A stretch of 64,000 bases of DNA from Planctomycetota bacterium (GTDB lineage Bacteria > Planctomycetota > UBA1135 > GCA-002686595), in the NCBI GenBank assembly GCA_012959525.1, contig DUDB01000032.1, positions 16,836 through 80,835 on the forward strand, written 5' to 3'. Position numbers and translations under genes: made by a program. Shown here piece after piece: positions 33,694-42,263 of the stretch. The notes under the pieces are model-generated. The model saw only the letters and a list, made by a program, of their open reading frames with translations. It had not been told where the DNA came from and did not search any database. The first letter of the stretch is position 1; each line of letters begins with the position of its first letter.

Positions 33694-36600
33694 ATGTGCC
33701 GCGCTGGGCATGTGCCCACCAACGCTTGACGAGGCCCGTGACTCCTTGCGTGTCCACCCCCTGGGCCGCGTCACTCAGAAGCACACGGCGCTGGACCTCA
33801 TCTTTGTCAAGCATGGGTGCTTCAGTGACGTGCCCCGAAACTTGCAGGGAGCTCTCAAGCTCGTCGATGAACTTGGCTTGCAGGCCTTTGCTGCGTTCGT
33901 CTCTCTTGGAGCGCAACGCCTCGATGAATAGCGTGCCATTGCCGTCGAGGCCCGCGGCGATTGCGGAGAGCGGCTCATGCCAGCGGTCACTGAGGCACCC
34001 ACAGCCGAGCAGGACCTCAAGACTCACGGGCAGTCCTCTTCCAACAACCCAAGCCTGGCAGAACGCATCCAAGAGGAGGCCGCGCTTCTCGAGAGTCGGA
34101 GCCGTACTCATACCTTGCTGGACCTTCAGAGCCAGTGTCGCATCGTTGCGCAGAACGGATTGCCACTGGCCGACCGTGTCGACGTGCGATGCGAGCAGAG
34201 TGTGTAGGGATTCCAGATTGTCTTCGAGGAGATAGAAGACGTGCTGAGCGGCGGGACCGCGCGTCAATTCCAGCGCAGGCACCTGGATGAGGGCTCCGAA
34301 TTCCGCTGACGACATGCTCTCGGGGGAAGGCACCACGGCGATGGGGGCCAACTCGAGATCCGTAGCAGCCATCGGCTGGGAACCCATTCCACGCACCTGG
34401 CCCAGATCGATTCTGTGCGGCGCGGGGTGACCGTCCGCCACCAAGGCCCGCTCCATGAGCCCCGCGTCCGTGGCGTCGTTGGTGAGGTAGATGACCTGCC
34501 TCCCGTCCTGCGTAACTTCGCCCAAGCTCGCGGCGATGGCAGAGAACCGCTCGGCATCTGAATGGTCGAGGGCCTCGTCCATGAAGATGGGCAGGGGACT
34601 CTTGGCCTGATTGGTTTCTACAAAGGCAAGGCGTGCGGCTAGAAGGAGCTGGGCGCGGGTGCCCGTCGAGAGCTGAGCGGGCGTGAGAGACACCGCGCGC
34701 CGGTTGTTCCTGGCCATGAAGCTGCCTTCTCCCCCGCGTGCCACTTCCAACTCATAGTCCTGGTGCGTGAACTTGGCGAACATCTTGCGCGCGTTCTGTA
34801 GGACGAGGGGCTCGTGATCGCGCTTGTGCCTATCCGTCACCCGACCCATCAAGAACCGCCCGGCGAGGTGGTCGAGGCCATCATCATGGCAGACGCTCAA
34901 GGCCTCGAGGGCATCGCGGCGCTGGGCGAGGAGCTCCCGCTGGGAGTCCGCGTTCATGGTAAAGCTGATCCGCTCGGTGATTTGTGCGGCCCGCTGCTGC
35001 AGACCCTCAAGAGTCTCCGCCCTTGCCTCTAGAGTCACCGCGTGTTCTTCCAACTCCTCCGGTGCCATCCGTGCAATCTCCGCAGGGGCACCCGCCAGAT
35101 CCCCTTGTGCCTCCGCCACGCTGCTCTCCAATGAACGACACTTGGCACTTACTTCAAGGTAGACCGGGAGGGAGTTGTTCACCAAATGCGCCAAGCCTGA
35201 TCTATCACCCGTCTCCAAGCCTGCGGACTCATAGATCTGAGCGATGTACCCAGCGATGTTCTGTGCATCCTCCTGCACGCGAGCCATGTCGCGGCCAATC
35301 CGCTCTTCTGCGTCTCGGGCGCGAGCGAGTGCCTCTGACCGCTGCTTGAGCCGCTCGACGGCGGGCTTGGCATCTGGCACCTCTGCAGGGGCGGCTTCTC
35401 CTTCAGCGTCCAGGGCCTTTCCCAGGTTCGCGAGCTGCTCGTCCACCTGTGCCTGGAGTTGTTCGCTCTCGCTCGCCGCATCGGCAAGCGCCAGCTCCGC
35501 CTGGGCCAACCGATCCAGGCCCCGGGCGAAGGTCATCATCTCCGCATGGGGCAGATCCGTATCAGCACCGATGCGCTGAGCCAACTCCTGGCGCTCCTCG
35601 TCCTGCTGCTGGGCCCGCTCCTCCAATCCTTGCAGCTGGTTTCTCAAGGATGAGCGTTCCCGCTCGAATTCCTCGAAGGTGAGCCACTCGGCGAGGCTCT
35701 GGGTCAGCCGGTTCAGGCAATCCTGCACTATGGTCTCTTCCCAGGCGGTGGGCGGGTCCAGGCTCTGCGGGTATTCGGCCTGGGCGCGGGCTCGCAGATC
35801 CCCGCTCTCTCCCACGGCCTCTCTTGATCTCAGGAAGGCTGCGGGTACGACCAGGCCTACACCGAGGCCAAGCGCCAGAGCCCAATAGGGGAGACCAAGC
35901 GTGAAGAGGACGGCTGCAGTCACGAGTGAGAGGGCGGCGAGTCCGACGCACCTCTTTTTGAATGCGTCCGTGCCAGTCGCCGTGTCGGGCGCGGACCTGA
36001 GCCCGGCCCGTAGCCACAGCCGCAAGTTACGGACGCCCTCCTCGAGCTCTTCGCGCGGGAGTTCAGGTGCTGCCCCGCGCTGAACCAGGTGCTTGAGGAG
36101 GTTCTCGGTTGCACCACACTCGCTCTCGACCTCTGCCCTCTGGCGCAGGAGCTCAAACCACTCCGAACCATCTCCCAGATCCAGATCCACCCCTTCACGC
36201 CCACCCACCGCCTGCCGAGCATTGGAGTGGGACGAGACACTCTTGGCGTGGTTGAGCGTGGCAGCCTCCAGCTTGCGTTGAGTCTCGCGCAGGATGCTGG
36301 CCTTGTCGTCCAGGATCGCAAGGGTGCGCGCCTCTACGGGCTGGGCAAGCCCACACTTTGCCGCATCGCTCTGAACTCTCTCAAGGTCACGCACAAGCTT
36401 GACCTTCTGTTGCCCCTTCCCCTCTTGCTCCTCCAGCCGTTGATCCAAGCGTTCAAGTGCATCGGTGCCAAGGCTCGCCAACTCGGTTGGGAGTTCAGCC
36501 AGCAGGGCCGCCTGAACTTCAAGGGCTCCCTGCTTGGCGGTCAGGCGCAGTGCGGCCTGGACGAATCTGGCCTCCCGTATCGCGCCATGGCCCTGGCGTA

Positions 36601-37165
36601 CTTTCGCTTGCAGGGCCTCAAGCTGCTCCGCCTCGTGGGCAATTCCCTCCTGACGCCCCTCCTCCTCCCGCGCCTTGCGATCCGCCGCCTGGTAGGCGGA
36701 TACTGCCTTGCGAGCGGGGTGTGATCTTGCGGGGTCGGGAAACAACTCGCGTACGGCCTCCAGATCGAAGCCGCCGGCCATCTGCTTGCGGATGGCAGCG
36801 GCAACGTCTTTGCCGTGCAGGGCTTGGATGTCGATCAACTCCTCGGCTCCTATGAAGAAGCTGTGGGCGAGGTGTTCATCAGGTATGGCCGGCGGGGCGA
36901 TTTCCTCCCCCTCTCGTGTCCACCGGACCCGTGGACCCTCGCGCTCCACGCTCACGAGCCCCTCCGAATCCTCGAAGACCGCACTGACGGAGACGTATCC
37001 CTTCGCCCGAGTGTCTGGCCAAAGCAGGGCCCGAACGGCGCGGGCCAGGGTGGACTTGCCTGCCTCGTTGGGTCCCTCCACCACGGTCAATCCGTCTTCG
37101 AATTCGACCCCATACCCGTCGTCGACGCCGGGCATGCTGTTGATGTGGAGGCGTCGGAGCTTCAC
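33680..37165 (-). CDS. SbcC/YhaN-type ATPase with long coiled coils and extra C-terminal domain
   Basis: 1161 residues. Walker A GPNEAGKST (residues 31-39) lies in an N-terminal half-ATPase. Long charged coiled coils follow, interrupted by two membrane-like helices (about 410-455, LFTLGLPYWALALGLGVGL) as in YhaN-type proteins. The second ATPase half has signature LSTGTRAQLLLAARLAF and Walker B LPIFMDEALDHSD at about residues 840-880. It should pair with the metallophosphoesterase encoded just upstream, giving an SMC-like DNA end-processing complex. About 230 extra residues follow the ATPase end; they match nothing I recognise and are not part of SbcC or YhaN as I know them. The start overlaps the partner gene by ATGA. 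Confidence 0.9.
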   Translation of the reverse strand: MKLRRLHINSMPGVDDGYGVEFEDGLTVVEGPNEAGKSTLARAVRALLWPDTRAKGYVSVSAVFEDSEGLVSVEREGPRVRWTREGEEIAPPAIPDEHLAHSFFIGAEELIDIQALHGKDVAAAIRKQMAGGFDLEAVRELFPDPARSHPARKAVSAYQAADRKAREEEGRQEGIAHEAEQLEALQAKVRQGHGAIREARFVQAALRLTAKQGALEVQAALLAELPTELASLGTDALERLDQRLEEQEGKGQQKVKLVRDLERVQSDAAKCGLAQPVEARTLAILDDKASILRETQRKLEAATLNHAKSVSSHSNARQAVGGREGVDLDLGDGSEWFELLRQRAEVESECGATENLLKHLVQRGAAPELPREELEEGVRNLRLWLRAGLRSAPDTATGTDAFKKRCVGLAALSLVTAAVLFTLGLPYWALALGLGVGLVVPAAFLRSREAVGESGDLRARAQAEYPQSLDPPTAWEETIVQDCLNRLTQSLAEWLTFEEFERERSSLRNQLQGLEERAQQQDEERQELAQRIGADTDLPHAEMMTFARGLDRLAQAELALADAASESEQLQAQVDEQLANLGKALDAEGEAAPAEVPDAKPAVERLKQRSEALARARDAEERIGRDMARVQEDAQNIAGYIAQIYESAGLETGDRSGLAHLVNNSLPVYLEVSAKCRSLESSVAEAQGDLAGAPAEIARMAPEELEEHAVTLEARAETLEGLQQRAAQITERISFTMNADSQRELLAQRRDALEALSVCHDDGLDHLAGRFLMGRVTDRHKRDHEPLVLQNARKMFAKFTHQDYELEVARGGEGSFMARNNRRAVSLTPAQLSTGTRAQLLLAARLAFVETNQAKSPLPIFMDEALDHSDAERFSAIAASLGEVTQDGRQVIYLTNDATDAGLMERALVADGHPAPHRIDLGQVRGMGSQPMAATDLELAPIAVVPSPESMSSAEFGALIQVPALELTRGPAAQHVFYLLEDNLESLHTLLASHVDTVGQWQSVLRNDATLALKVQQGMSTAPTLEKRGLLLDAFCQAWVVGRGLPVSLEVLLGCGCLSDRWHEPLSAIAAGLDGNGTLFIEALRSKRDERSKGLQAKFIDELESSLQVSGHVTEAPMLDKDEVQRRVLLSDAAQGVDTQGVTGLVKRWWAHAQRGTSTNG

Positions 37166-38526
37166 GCGTGAGTCTCCTCTTCGCCTGTCCCACCGTCTTC
37201 TTGCTGTGCAAGGAGTGCACCAAGCGCACGCGTACCGGCCCTCTGGAGCCGTTCGATCAGAGCCTCTTCAGCTAGTGGGTCAGAGTAGTGACGCTGCTTG
37301 CTGACCTCGTGCCAGCGGCTGCTGCGAACCTCCTCTTCGAGAGAACAGCGGGCCGACTCAAGCAGGGCGTCGCGCTCGGGACTGGGGTGGGAGAGCAACA
37401 GAAGGTCACCTGCCATGAGCCCGGCCGGATCGTCGCTCTTGGAGAGGCGGTCCAGATCGATGGGCAGCTCAAATGCCGTGCGGAGCTTGTGGACGAAGAC
37501 CTCGGTCTTCTCAACCGAGCGACGGAACTTCGGCCAGTGACCCTCATCGCCGACCCAGTGCTCGAGTTTAGCCTGGCCCTTGGGTCTGCCCGTGAACGTC
37601 ACCCGCAGACCCAGGGCGCGCGGCTCGACGCCTCGATTGTGCAAGGCCTCGGTCACCTCGAGCTCCTTGGCCAAAACCAGATCACCCATAGCTTCGGGGG
37701 TGATCTCCTCCGGCACTTCAATCTCAACCTCTTCCCAGCGCAGCGGTGCGTTGACGACGTGCTCGGGGCGCATGCTGCCCCCTTCTTCCAGATGGATGAT
37801 CCAAGGGCCGTGGTCGCCGGGTTCGCCTCCATCCAAACCGACGAGGGACCCCAGGTAACCGAAAGGTTGACCACCGGGCAGGGTGGCGGACCCCAGGCTG
37901 GGGAGGTGCACATGGCCGAGAAGCCAGCCGTCCAAGGGGACGCTGTCCAACTCCGTGCGCCGGAAAGGTGCGTACGGCCCTGACCCGTTCAGGTCTCCGT
38001 GCAAGAGACCCAGGAGTGGGACACCCTTCTCTGCTCTTGCCGGCGGGTTCTTGATCAGCGCCGGCAGAGGGCTTGAGTTGTGATGTCGGCTTGGAAAGGA
38101 CCAGCCACAAATCGTTGCCACGGGGCGGCCCTTGGATTCGATGGTCTTCACCTCCCACTCACCACCCAGGCCGATCAACTCCAGTCCGTCCAGCGTGGCG
38201 GCCAAGGATGGCAGGGCGTCGGCATCGTGATTGCCAACCACCGCCCATGCCCCGATGCCCGCAGCCTTGAGGCTTGCCAGCGCCAACTCCAGCGGCCGCA
38301 ACGCCTCGAAGCGTGCGTTCATGCTCTCCACCAGGTCTCCGGCGAAGAGAACTCCGTCAACTTCTTCATCGATAGCGAGTGCGATGGCCGCTTTCAGGGC
38401 GGCAGCGGGCGTGAGCTTGTCCAGTCCGGGTAGCTCCACGGGCACACCTGAGGGCTGCATTCCCAGGTGCATGTCGCCAATTGCGAGCAGCTTTCCTCCC
38501 CCCGACGATCCTGATTTCGACCCCAT
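37162..38526 (-). CDS. SbcD/YhaO/Mre11-type metallophosphoesterase
   Basis: 454 residues from ATG 38526; an in-frame ATG 39 bases upstream (38565) is possible. The calcineurin-like nuclease motifs are in order: GDMHLG, AGDLVE, VGNHD, LLHGDLNG and LGHVHLP, giving the two-metal phosphodiesterase centre. The C-terminal half (about residues 280-454) is the capping and ATPase-binding part. It forms a DNA nuclease with the overlapping SbcC/YhaN-like gene. The ATG at 38526 sits 9 bases after a good TATACT box, so the mRNA may be leaderless; the upstream ATG would lie just inside or before that promoter. Confidence 0.9.
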   Translation of the reverse strand: MGSKSGSSGGGKLLAIGDMHLGMQPSGVPVELPGLDKLTPAAALKAAIALAIDEEVDGVLFAGDLVESMNARFEALRPLELALASLKAAGIGAWAVVGNHDADALPSLAATLDGLELIGLGGEWEVKTIESKGRPVATICGWSFPSRHHNSSPLPALIKNPPARAEKGVPLLGLLHGDLNGSGPYAPFRRTELDSVPLDGWLLGHVHLPSLGSATLPGGQPFGYLGSLVGLDGGEPGDHGPWIIHLEEGGSMRPEHVVNAPLRWEEVEIEVPEEITPEAMGDLVLAKELEVTEALHNRGVEPRALGLRVTFTGRPKGQAKLEHWVGDEGHWPKFRRSVEKTEVFVHKLRTAFELPIDLDRLSKSDDPAGLMAGDLLLLSHPSPERDALLESARCSLEEEVRSSRWHEVSKQRHYSDPLAEEALIERLQRAGTRALGALLAQQEDGGTGEEETHA

Positions 38527-38534
38527 AGAAGACG

Positions 38535-38562
38535 AGTATAGGGCGTCCGGGTCAGGGGTCCA
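38535..38562 (-). promoter_or_regulatory. Candidate promoter of the nuclease/ATPase pair
   Basis: On the minus strand TGGACC (plus 38557-38562) and TATACT (plus 38535-38540) are 16 bases apart. The -10 match is five of six and the -35 four of six. The predicted start site falls within a few bases of ATG 38526. The rest of the gap to 38791 holds no gene or clear site. Confidence 0.35.
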
Positions 38563-38791
38563 CATTCCATAGTTTTCCCACGAACAGAAGGGTCTGGGCG
38601 GCTCGAGTCGGCGGAATCACTCTTGGCGTGAAACGAGTGAATAGGCCCACGGAGGGTGCGTAGGACCTTCATGGAACCGCGTGGTGCCAACGCGGGGACT
38701 GGTCAGTTCGCCCCCCTGGGGATACCTTGCCCTTTCCGCAATCTTCGGTACGCACGATTCCCCCCCCTGGCCGCCAAGAGCGAGGCCCACC

Positions 38792-39307
38792 ATGATCATC
38801 GATCTACTCCTCCAGGACCCCCAAGCCGCATCGGAAGGCCAGGGCTTCTTTGCTCAGTTGGCAGAGTACCTGAAGCCCGACGTTCTGATGTCGTGGGAGT
38901 TCTGGACCGTGACCTCTGGCCTCCTCCTGCTGGGGGAGCTGTTGACGGCCAGCTTCCTGCTGTGTGCCTTCGTGCCGGGAACGGTCGTCGCCGCCATACT
39001 CGCCGCATTCGGCATCGGAATAAACGGTCAACTCTGGGGATTCATCATCGGCACGCTCTTCGGCCTCGTGGTCCTGCGTCCCATCCTGGTTAAGAAAGCC
39101 AATCAGGGAGGGGAGCCGTCCAATGTCGATGCCCTTGTCGGTCAATCCGGAGTCGTCACGGAGTCGATTACCGCGTCTACGCCTGGCCGCGTCAAGATTC
39201 GCTCGGAGGAGTGGCGTGCCACGGCCGGCGGTGACCTTGAATCCGGCACGTCCGTAAGCGTCGTCCGCGTGGAAGGCAATGCCGTTCACGTTCAATCTCA
39301 AGCCTAA
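38792..39307 (+). CDS. NfeD-family membrane protein
   Basis: 171 residues from ATG 38792 (the reading from 38681 adds a Pro-rich leader with no homology). Two or three membrane helices between residues about 38 and 100 (TSGLLLLGELLTASFLLCAFVP; GFIIGTLFGLVVLRPIL, each shown in part) are followed by a small soluble OB-fold domain. Its VGQSGVVTESI and GRVKIRSEEW are the NfeD C-terminal signature. It is the short NfeD form without a ClpP-like protease. The next gene, 73 bases on, is an SPFH protein, the usual partner; the two are thought to form a membrane microdomain or protease-regulating complex. Confidence 0.88.
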   Translation: MIIDLLLQDPQAASEGQGFFAQLAEYLKPDVLMSWEFWTVTSGLLLLGELLTASFLLCAFVPGTVVAAILAAFGIGINGQLWGFIIGTLFGLVVLRPILVKKANQGGEPSNVDALVGQSGVVTESITASTPGRVKIRSEEWRATAGGDLESGTSVSVVRVEGNAVHVQSQA

Positions 39308-39380
39308 TCCCCACCCTTTCCCCTCGCGGCGGCCCTGGCCCAGTCCCCGCCATCCTCGAACGGGCCGCTAGGAGAAAGCC

Positions 39381-40337
39381 ATGGAATATTTTCTCGGCGC
39401 CCTTGTTGCGGTCGTCATCGTCGGCGCGGCTCTCGGAGTCAAGATCGTCAATCAGGCCGAAGTCATGATCATTGAGCGCCTGGGCAAGTTCAAGCGCACC
39501 CTGAACCCCGGGCTCAACATGATCATACCCTTCGTTGACAAGCCGCGTCCCATCCTGTGGCGCACGCGGGTCACCAACCTGAAGGGCAGGGATGGCATCC
39601 GCGAGCAACACTCCAGGACGGTGGATCTGCGAGAGCAGGTGTTCGACTTCCCCAAGCAGTCCGTCATCACGGCCGACAACGTGGTCATCGAGATCAACGG
39701 CCTCTTGTACTACCAGGTCACGGATCCGCGGCGGGCGGTGTATGAGGTCGCCAACCTGCCCAATGCCATCGAGAAGCTGGCCCAGACCACCTTGCGGAAC
39801 ATCATCGGGGAGCTGGCCTTGGACGCGACCCTGAGCTCGCGCGACGAGATCAATGGCAAGATGCGCACGGTGCTCGACGAGGCCACCGACAAGTGGGGCG
39901 TCAAGGTCAACCGCGTCGAGGTGCAGGATATCGACCCGCCCGTCACGGTGCGCGAGGCCATGGAGATGCAGATGCGTGCCGAGCGCGAGCGCCGTGCGAC
40001 CATCCTGGAGGCGGAGGGCGTTAAGACGTCCAAGGTTCTGCGAGCGGAAGGCGAGCGCGGTGCACTGATCGCTACAGCTGAGGGTGCCCGTCAGAGCAAG
40101 ATCCTTCGTGCTCAGGGTGAGGCGGAGTCCATTACGGTCGTCGCCAATGCTCTGGAGAAGGAGCAGATGAAGCCAGCGGACTACCTGATTGCCATGAAGT
40201 ATCTGAGCACTCTGGCTCACATCGGCAGGGCCGAGGGTGGTGACAAGACCGTGTTCTTGCCCTACGAGGCCAGCGCCGCGCTCGGCAGCCTTGGTGGCCT
40301 GCGCGAGATGTTCAACAAGGATGGCGGTGCCAGCTGA
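39381..40337 (+). CDS. SPFH/stomatin-family protein (QmcA-like)
   Basis: 318 residues with a good Shine-Dalgarno (AGGAG, 39370-39374). N-terminal membrane anchor (FLGALVAVVIVGAALGV), then the band-7 domain: VMIIERLGKFKRTLNPGLN, DLREQVFDFPKQSVITADN in parts, YYQVTDPRRAVYEV, and a long helical region ERRATILEAEGVK / EAESITVV. This matches QmcA/YbbK-type prohibitin homologs, which form large ring assemblies that organise membrane domains and regulate membrane proteases. Encoded directly after NfeD, its common partner. Confidence 0.95.
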   Translation: MEYFLGALVAVVIVGAALGVKIVNQAEVMIIERLGKFKRTLNPGLNMIIPFVDKPRPILWRTRVTNLKGRDGIREQHSRTVDLREQVFDFPKQSVITADNVVIEINGLLYYQVTDPRRAVYEVANLPNAIEKLAQTTLRNIIGELALDATLSSRDEINGKMRTVLDEATDKWGVKVNRVEVQDIDPPVTVREAMEMQMRAERERRATILEAEGVKTSKVLRAEGERGALIATAEGARQSKILRAQGEAESITVVANALEKEQMKPADYLIAMKYLSTLAHIGRAEGGDKTVFLPYEASAALGSLGGLREMFNKDGGAS

Positions 40338-40350
40338 TCGTCGGCTCCCC

Positions 40351-41223
40351 ATGACAGGCGGGCACCTCTACTTTGCCTACGGCTCGAATCTCGATGCCGT
40401 GGACTGGGGCACCTATTGCAAGGGCGCGGGCGCAGACCCGAATGGGATGCGCCCGCTTGGCCCCGCCTGGCTCCCCGACTACCGACTTGTGTTCCACTTC
40501 CACAGCGCATCGCGCTCGGGAGGAGCCGCAGACGTCATCCCCTCCGATCGTGGCGAGGCCGTGCCCGGCGTGCTCATGGAACTCACGGACGAGGCTTTGG
40601 GAGTGATGGATGCCAAGGAGGGTCATCCGAACGTCTATGAGAGGGAGGTCGTCCATGTGAGCACCATGGATGGTCGCACTCACCCAGCCCTCACCTATCG
40701 CGTGACTCCAACCGCCCAGGCTTCAAAGCACACTCCCCCGAGCTCGTACTACGAAGGCCTGGTGCGCAACGGTTTGGCAAGCTGCGCCCTTCCCACACGA
40801 CACCTCGACGCTGCGGTAGCTGGGCTCGGGGCATCAGGGCATTCCATTGGGGAGGTCTTCGTGTACGGCACCTTGCTATCCGGGGAGAGCCGCCACGGCC
40901 ACCTGATGGAGTTCAACCCGGTCGTGCAGGACGCGGCCCGTGCAAGCGCCGACCTGCTCGACCTGGGTTCCTACCCTGGACTCGTCCCGGGCGCAGGCAG
41001 CGTGCGGGGCGAGCTCTACGGCTTCGCGGACGTCGATGCCGTCCTGGCCTCCCTGGACCAGATCGAGGGCTACGGCGCTGGCGAGCCCAGCCTCTATAAC
41101 CGGGTCGTGCTTCAGGTCGAGTCAGCTGGCGGCACGCAATGGGCCTGGACCTACGCCTACGCGCGTGAGGGGGGGACACCGATCCCGTCCGGGGACTGGC
41201 GCGAACATCGCTCTAGGGGCTAG
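40351..41223 (+). CDS. Tandem gamma-glutamylcyclotransferase (two GGCT-fold domains)
   Basis: 290 residues from ATG 40351; the upstream reading runs into the SPFH gene. Domain 1 (about 1-155) opens LYFAYGSNLDAVDW and has FHSASRSGGAADVIP and VPGVLMELTDEALG, the GGCT family signature. Domain 2 (about 165-290) opens VFVYGTLLSGESRHG and has DLGSYPGLVPG and VRGELYGFADVDAVLASLD, the GGACT/AIG2-like signature. Both contain the YGS/YGT substrate loop. Each domain is expected to cyclise gamma-glutamyl amino acids to 5-oxoproline, or gamma-glutamylamines in the case of the second. Fusion of two forms in one chain is unusual. It starts 13 bases after the SPFH stop. Confidence 0.88.
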   Translation: MTGGHLYFAYGSNLDAVDWGTYCKGAGADPNGMRPLGPAWLPDYRLVFHFHSASRSGGAADVIPSDRGEAVPGVLMELTDEALGVMDAKEGHPNVYEREVVHVSTMDGRTHPALTYRVTPTAQASKHTPPSSYYEGLVRNGLASCALPTRHLDAAVAGLGASGHSIGEVFVYGTLLSGESRHGHLMEFNPVVQDAARASADLLDLGSYPGLVPGAGSVRGELYGFADVDAVLASLDQIEGYGAGEPSLYNRVVLQVESAGGTQWAWTYAYAREGGTPIPSGDWREHRSRG

Positions 41224-41230
41224 AGGCGTA

Positions 41231-41245
41231 CCGACACCGTGTCGG
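41231..41245. promoter_or_regulatory. Perfect dyad upstream of the asparaginase gene
   Basis: CCGACAC-C-GTGTCGG, a perfect 7-bp inverted repeat around one base, 8 bases before the GTG at 41254. It may be a regulator site or an mRNA hairpin masking the start. It shares arms with the dyad at 27440-27452. Confidence 0.3.
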
Positions 41246-41253
41246 CGTAGAAT

Positions 41254-42252
41254 GTGGACGTGAGTTCCCTACCCCAAATCACCATCCTTGCTACAGGCGG
41301 CACTATTGCCGGCCGTGGTAGCACCCCGGACCAGAGCGCGTACACCTCGGCGACTCTGCACGTGGAGGAGCTGATCGCGAGCGTGCCGTCCCTGTCCGAG
41401 TTGGCGCAGGTTGATGGGGAACAGGTGGCCCAGGTGGGGAGTCAGGACGTGGGTCCGGCGCACTGGCTGGAGTTGGCTCGGCGTGCTCGGGTTTGCTTAG
41501 CGCGCGAAGGGACCGCGGGAGTCGTCGTGACCCACGGTACGGATACATTGGAGGAGACCGCGTTCTTTCTTGATCAGGTCCTTCCTTCAGACAAGCCGAT
41601 TGTGGTGACGGGTGCGATGCGCCCCGCATCTGGTCTTTCGGCCGATGGACCGCGCAACATCCTCGACTCGGTACGGGTCGCGGTTCACCCCGGGGCCCGA
41701 GGTCGAGGAGTACTGGTGGTGCTGGACGAGATCATCCATAGTGCCCGGGCAGTGACCAAGACCAACACGGCACGCGTCTCAACCTTCCAGTCTCCGGATA
41801 TGGGGACTGCAGGTGCGATCATTGCCGGTCGCACCACTTTCTATCGCAAGGCCACGCCGAGGCCTGAGCGCAGCTTGCCGAATCTGGAGGGCCTCACCTC
41901 TTTGCCCCGCGTGGAAATCGTGAGTGCATGCGCGGGGGCGCAACCCGACGTCGTTCAGGCCTACGTGGATCTTGGAGCGCAAGGCATCGTGCTTGCGGGC
42001 GTGGGCAACGGAAATGCCTCCAAGGAGATGGTCGCCGCTCTGGCCGAAGCCGTGAGTGCAGGTGTGCCGGTGGTGCGCAGTACTCGTGCGGGCAGCGGTT
42101 TTGTGGCTCGCAACCTGGAGATTGATGACGACGGTTTGGGGTTCGTGGCAGCGGGCCCGATGAATCCGGCCAAGGCACGGGTGCTCCTGCAGCTCGCCCT
42201 ACTGGACACCACAGAGGCCAGCCGCATCCAAGAGCGTTTCTTCTCCGTGTAG
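41254..42252 (+). CDS. ansB: L-asparaginase, type II-like
   Basis: 332 residues from GTG 41254 (GTG 41260 is also possible). Close to the E. coli type II enzyme: TILATGGTIAGRG with nucleophile Thr17, VVTHGTDTLEETAFFL with the second Thr-Asp pair, GAMRPASGLSADGPRN, VTKTNT with the catalytic Lys, and AGVGNGN. It hydrolyses asparagine to aspartate and ammonia. Unlike E. coli AnsB it has no signal peptide, so it is presumably cytoplasmic. Its start is preceded by a perfect dyad, and a sulfatase follows after 11 bases. Confidence 0.93.
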   Translation: MDVSSLPQITILATGGTIAGRGSTPDQSAYTSATLHVEELIASVPSLSELAQVDGEQVAQVGSQDVGPAHWLELARRARVCLAREGTAGVVVTHGTDTLEETAFFLDQVLPSDKPIVVTGAMRPASGLSADGPRNILDSVRVAVHPGARGRGVLVVLDEIIHSARAVTKTNTARVSTFQSPDMGTAGAIIAGRTTFYRKATPRPERSLPNLEGLTSLPRVEIVSACAGAQPDVVQAYVDLGAQGIVLAGVGNGNASKEMVAALAEAVSAGVPVVRSTRAGSGFVARNLEIDDDGLGFVAAGPMNPAKARVLLQLALLDTTEASRIQERFFSV

Positions 42253-42263
42253 GGCGGGCCAAG

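Noticed and set aside
39192..40352. 386-codon minus-strand frame opposite NfeD and SPFH genes
   Set aside because: Shadow of high-GC coding DNA; the plus-strand genes have clear family motifs and a ribosome binding site.
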